64,000 bases of DNA from Isoetes taiwanensis (lineage: Eukaryota; Streptophyta; Lycopodiopsida; Isoetales; Isoetaceae). The stretch spans positions 37,372,826-37,436,825 of the forward strand of contig JAJEKV010000001.1 in the NCBI GenBank assembly GCA_021234155.1, given 5' to 3'. The notes below the pieces were generated by a model. It saw nothing but the letters and a program-made list of their open reading frames with translations, did not search any database and was not told where the DNA came from. The position numbers were made by a program, and so were the translations under genes. Positions 61,018 to 64,000 of the stretch are shown one piece after another. Every line of letters starts with the position of its first letter. Within the stretch, counting starts at the first letter, position 1.

Positions 61018-61025
61018 TATAAATA
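61018..61025 (+). promoter_or_regulatory. TATA box upstream of ORF2, copy 2
   Basis: TATAAATA in the context CCTTATAAATAGGCC, as in copy 1. Confidence 0.5.
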
Positions 61026-61160
61026 GGCCATCGTATCTCACTTAGCATCTTACAGGTTTGCTTCCAGCTTTTAGGTGATTTCCCAACTCCCTTAGGCGCT
61101 TCAAGAGCTGTTTGTTAGTCCAGTTTAGTCAAGACCAATGGCAACTGCAGATTTAAAGCG

Positions 61161-61625
61161 ATGGCCCGATGCCCATGTAGGCGAGGCGGATATATAAATG
61201 CCATTTTCCAAGTTTTACAAACGGAGATAGACATCCAAGCCACTTTGCAAGCAACCCCATCCTATATGGAAGTCATGACTGAGTTCCAAGCTAGGGTAGG
61301 GCCTTCCTTAGTAAAGCTTCCCCCCTGCACAGGATATTTTGTTCCCAAGCAGTCCCTCCAAGCAACCTTGAGTGATGTCCCCAACATTGCCAAGTACCTG
61401 AATAACAAGGTTGCTAGATTGCCAGACTACATGGTCATGACAGCAAATAGGACGAAGTATTTCTCCTATACCGCTGCCTTGCAGAAGGTCAGCTCCTCTT
61501 GCAGTATCAAGCAGAGCAAGGAGGAAGAGCCGAAGACGAAGAGCTCGACTCGGACGATGAAGACTACGTCGAAGTTAGACCCGAGCGAGGCGGCACAAGC
61601 GGACCCGGGGAGATCGGTCATTTGA
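61161..61625 (+). CDS. Retrotransposon ORF2, copy 2
   Basis: Longest version of ORF2: INAIFQVLQTEIDIQATLQA, EVMTEFQARVGPSLVKLPP, YFVPKQSLQATLSDVPNIAK, VARLPDYMVMTANRTKYFSY, and then a Ser/Lys/Glu-rich tail, with an acidic tail in the alternative frame. A possible real start lies upstream at an unidentified exon. Unknown function. Confidence 0.5.
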   Translation: MARCPCRRGGYINAIFQVLQTEIDIQATLQATPSYMEVMTEFQARVGPSLVKLPPCTGYFVPKQSLQATLSDVPNIAKYLNNKVARLPDYMVMTANRTKYFSYTAALQKVSSSCSIKQSKEEEPKTKSSTRTMKTTSKLDPSEAAQADPGRSVI

Positions 61626-62127
61626 CCGGGACTGCCAGACCTACGGGATAAGCTCCCCATTCGGGCTAGGTATCACAAGCCTAGCTCCCATCATCATCAA
61701 CGGCCAGGAGTATCTGCTCCTAAGCGATATCCAGAACCTCCCCGAATGCAGAGCAAGGGGAATGCAGTAGCTTGACGAGTTGCTGCACCTCACGTGGCAA
61801 CAAATAAGATCGGATGACTTTATCGATCGGGGAGGCTTCGAGCTTCCCAATCCACGCAAGGGAAGCCGACACCTACAACGGAGTCGACCTCGGATATTCA
61901 GCTTACTGGCTGACATCCAGACAAATGATGACAGCTTCGACCGGCCTTGAAGAAGAATTCTATGCCATCCAAGAACGGATGGGGATCCGTGGCAAGACCA
62001 CAAATATTTTGATGCCAAAGTTCTTGACACCGACACCGGTGTCGGAGAAGAGGCGAGATCGACCGACTGAATTGCCTCAACAATAAGGGACCACAGAGAC
62101 CTGACGGAGATTCCCGTTGACGAATAT

Positions 62128-62412
62128 GTGGGAAGACATAGAGCCGGTGCCCGAGCCGACGAAGAATCAACAGCGACAAACCGGGACAGGTCGCTAAGGT
62201 ACTACCTTCCTCTATTGTTGGACGGTAGAATAGAGGTCATCCACCGCAAATTCAGCCCAAGGGGCGAAGAAGGGGTATTCATGCTCATCGCACTCTCAGG
62301 ATTTGGTAACCACGCGCGGCTGATCCCATCAGTCGATCATGTCATCCTAGTCAAGAGAATGGTGGCACTGGACATCTTCGACTTCGCGGTACCCTACGGC
62401 AAGGAAGATTAG
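62128..62412 (+). CDS. Retrotransposon ORF3 conserved part, copy 2
   Basis: RYYLPLLLDGRIEVIHRKFS, then GEEGVFMLIALSGFGNHARL and ALDIFDFAVPYGKED. It is nearly identical to copy 1. No recognised family. The next TATA-like run is at 62609-62622. Confidence 0.4.
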   Translation: MGRHRAGARADEESTATNRDRSLRYYLPLLLDGRIEVIHRKFSPRGEEGVFMLIALSGFGNHARLIPSVDHVILVKRMVALDIFDFAVPYGKED

Positions 62413-62749
62413 CAGTGACGGCGGCCTACACTTCGGACCGCAGAGTGGAAGACTTGGTGACAGCCTTACAGGGCGAATATCCTCAGGAACTTGGGACGCT
62501 CGGTAGGAACGGCCCAAGTTAAGAAGTTCCTTCAGGATAACCCATCCTACCGGAGATTCCAAGAACAGTTAGACTCTTGATCCCGGAAGCATTGTAACTA
62601 AGTTTTTCTATATATATAAATACACTTTGTTTGACAATTTAAATGTTTTGTTGATGTATTCTGTTCCACAACTATATCAGCAAACACATAAATGCAATAA
62701 AACAAACAAAGCTAACCATAAGGCTACGATCTACTTGTGTATGCAGCTA

Positions 62750-64000
62750 GAGGTCCAGGAACAGCTGAAAAAGACTGGCGAGTCCATAGAGATGAACAGA
62801 CACCGGCCACACAGCACTCAGCAAGGAACCTGTACGAAGAATTCGGTCCTATGACTCCCGAAGAGGAGATATCGCAGATGAGATCTGATCTTCAAGAGAT
62901 AAAGGCCTTATTAGCAACACAAGCCGATAGCTGGGGCGAATTAATAACGCCCGCTTGCCGCAAGCACCACCTCGAAAAGAGGGGGAAAGGATAAGAAGAA
63001 GAGCAAGAGAAGGAGGTCCCCTAGCACGGAATCCTCGACACAAGCTCGGATTGGGACTCGATTCCGAAAGAGGTGGGAAATGTGATGAGGACCGTGAGAC
63101 TGGGCAGACTCAAGGACACAAAGACCCCGACTACCGAAAGAAAGTAGATTCGGGCCGAGTAACGTATGGATGGAAGGCAAGAAAGCTTGAAACGGTTCGG
63201 TGTGATCGGTCGGCATGGAGGCAGAGGCTTGGGCTGGACGAGACGATGGGAATATGGGAATGCATACGGAATGAAGGACAAAGACAAAGGCGTGGTGGCT
63301 ACTGACCAACCTTAAAGGTGCAGCCAAGGATATGGTGGAAGGGCTATGCCAAGGCCCATGGGTTGAGCGAGGATAGCCGCGGAGTTCAAGAAATTTTCAA
63401 AAGGCATTCAAAGCGCCACTATGTGCAAAGGGAACACAAATGCCACATGATCACGGCAATTTATCGGCTACATGAGGGGCAACAAGTCCGTCTTAAATAT
63501 ACGGAAGAATTCATGAAACCGAGGCTTTATGTGCCAAAGCTAAGTGAACGCCACGGATTGGAAGGGTACATCGAGGGACTAAACGATGAGATAAGGAAGC
63601 TGGTAAGAGCAATCAACCCTCGAACAGTATCAGAAGCGGAATCGAAAGCAGTCAGCCTGCAAGGATCAGTCCTCGAAGCGATTGGCGATTGGCGGCAATG
63701 ATTACTACGGGATAAGGACAAAGCGGGGAAGTTATAGCCCTAGAGCGACTAGTCGGGACCAGCAAAAGCTCTATCGGTGGCAATTATGGGAAGCGGCGGG
63801 GAAAAGGAACAGGTATCCTTCAAGGATAAGCGCGGCGGGGAAGGGTCAAACTACTCGAAGGTGGTGCGATCCTTTTTACAAGCAATGCCTAAGGAGAAGA
63901 GGCAGGAGTGCATTGAGAAACAACTCTGCTTCAGGTGCTTCCAACCATGCCACAGGACAGCAAACTGCCCCTTTGTCATGAATGCGGCATTAGCAGAGTT
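62750..64000 (+). CDS. Gag, copy 2, runs off right edge
   Basis: N-terminal part RNLYEEFGPMTPEEEISQMR, then RIWWKGYAKAHGL and YIEGLNDEIRKLVRAINP in broken frames. A complete zinc knuckle C-x2-C-x4-H-x4-C (CFRCFQPCHRTANC) lies at 63927-63968. The protease would follow beyond the window. Confidence 0.78.

Larger units (their letters stand above)
56979..64000 (+). mobile_element. Ty3/gypsy element with H3-like ORF, copy 2, runs off right edge
   Basis: It has the same order as 34920-43290 up to the gag zinc knuckle, where the window ends. The LTR, PBS, palindromes, histone fold and zinc knuckle are better preserved than in copy 1. The N-terminal half of ORF1 and parts of gag are worse. Confidence 0.88.

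Overview
This window is nuclear DNA of a land plant. It has GT-AG introns, a complete plant-type prolyl 4-hydroxylase gene with seven exons (14543-17070, minus strand), plant LINE, Helitron and Ty3/gypsy elements nested in one another, and plant LTR features (PBS matching initiator tRNA-Met, TATATAAG core promoter). The sequence alone does not fix the lineage. The depth of nesting suggests a large, transposon-rich genome.

Region 1 (1-12.3 kb) is a degraded gene-like zone, mostly on the minus strand. It holds a Rep-like (HUH) fragment at the left edge, an FCP1/NLI-phosphatase-like fragment, a broken unknown gene, a TPR fragment, a possible ParB-like fragment, a MITE with 88-bp arms, and two head-to-tail Helentron-like elements. 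At least sixteen copies of a short GC-rich palindrome are scattered through it. Region 2 (12.3-18 kb) holds simple and tandem repeats and the intact P4H gene.

Region 3 (18-64 kb) is a nested transposon block in a tandem array. A LINE (L1-type, AP endonuclease plus RT) was duplicated in tandem. One LINE copy took a solo LTR (18560-20157). The other took a Helitron (24249-30961) and, in its 3' zinc finger, a Ty3/gypsy element (34920 onward). A unit of about 22.8 kb (20521-43290) was then duplicated in tandem, so 43291-64000 repeats the series. A Helentron-like element (24784-25465) is present only in the first Helitron copy.

The main result concerns the Ty3/gypsy element. Its first internal ORF (37127-38370; second copy 59153-60400) encodes a histone H3-like protein. 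It begins with the exact H3 tail MARTKQTARK and ends with a recognisable H3 histone fold (ALQEA, FEDSRAC, HAKRVTLM, KDMQLA). About 320 residues of charged, partly coiled-coil sequence lie between. The ORF sits between the PBS and gag and has its own TATAAATA box. Further TATA boxes precede the next ORF and gag-pol. Two imperfect palindromes of about 68 bp lie before the first TATA box and two more before the second. The element thus looks like a multi-promoter retrotransposon that carries its own H3 variant.

Caution: the two copies of the array differ mainly by odd substitutions and indels at CAG/CTG trinucleotides (CAG to CGT, CTG to TCG or CCG, AGC to AAAGC). These look like systematic base-calling errors at CHG-methylated sites, so many apparent frameshifts and stops in Region 3 may be artefacts.
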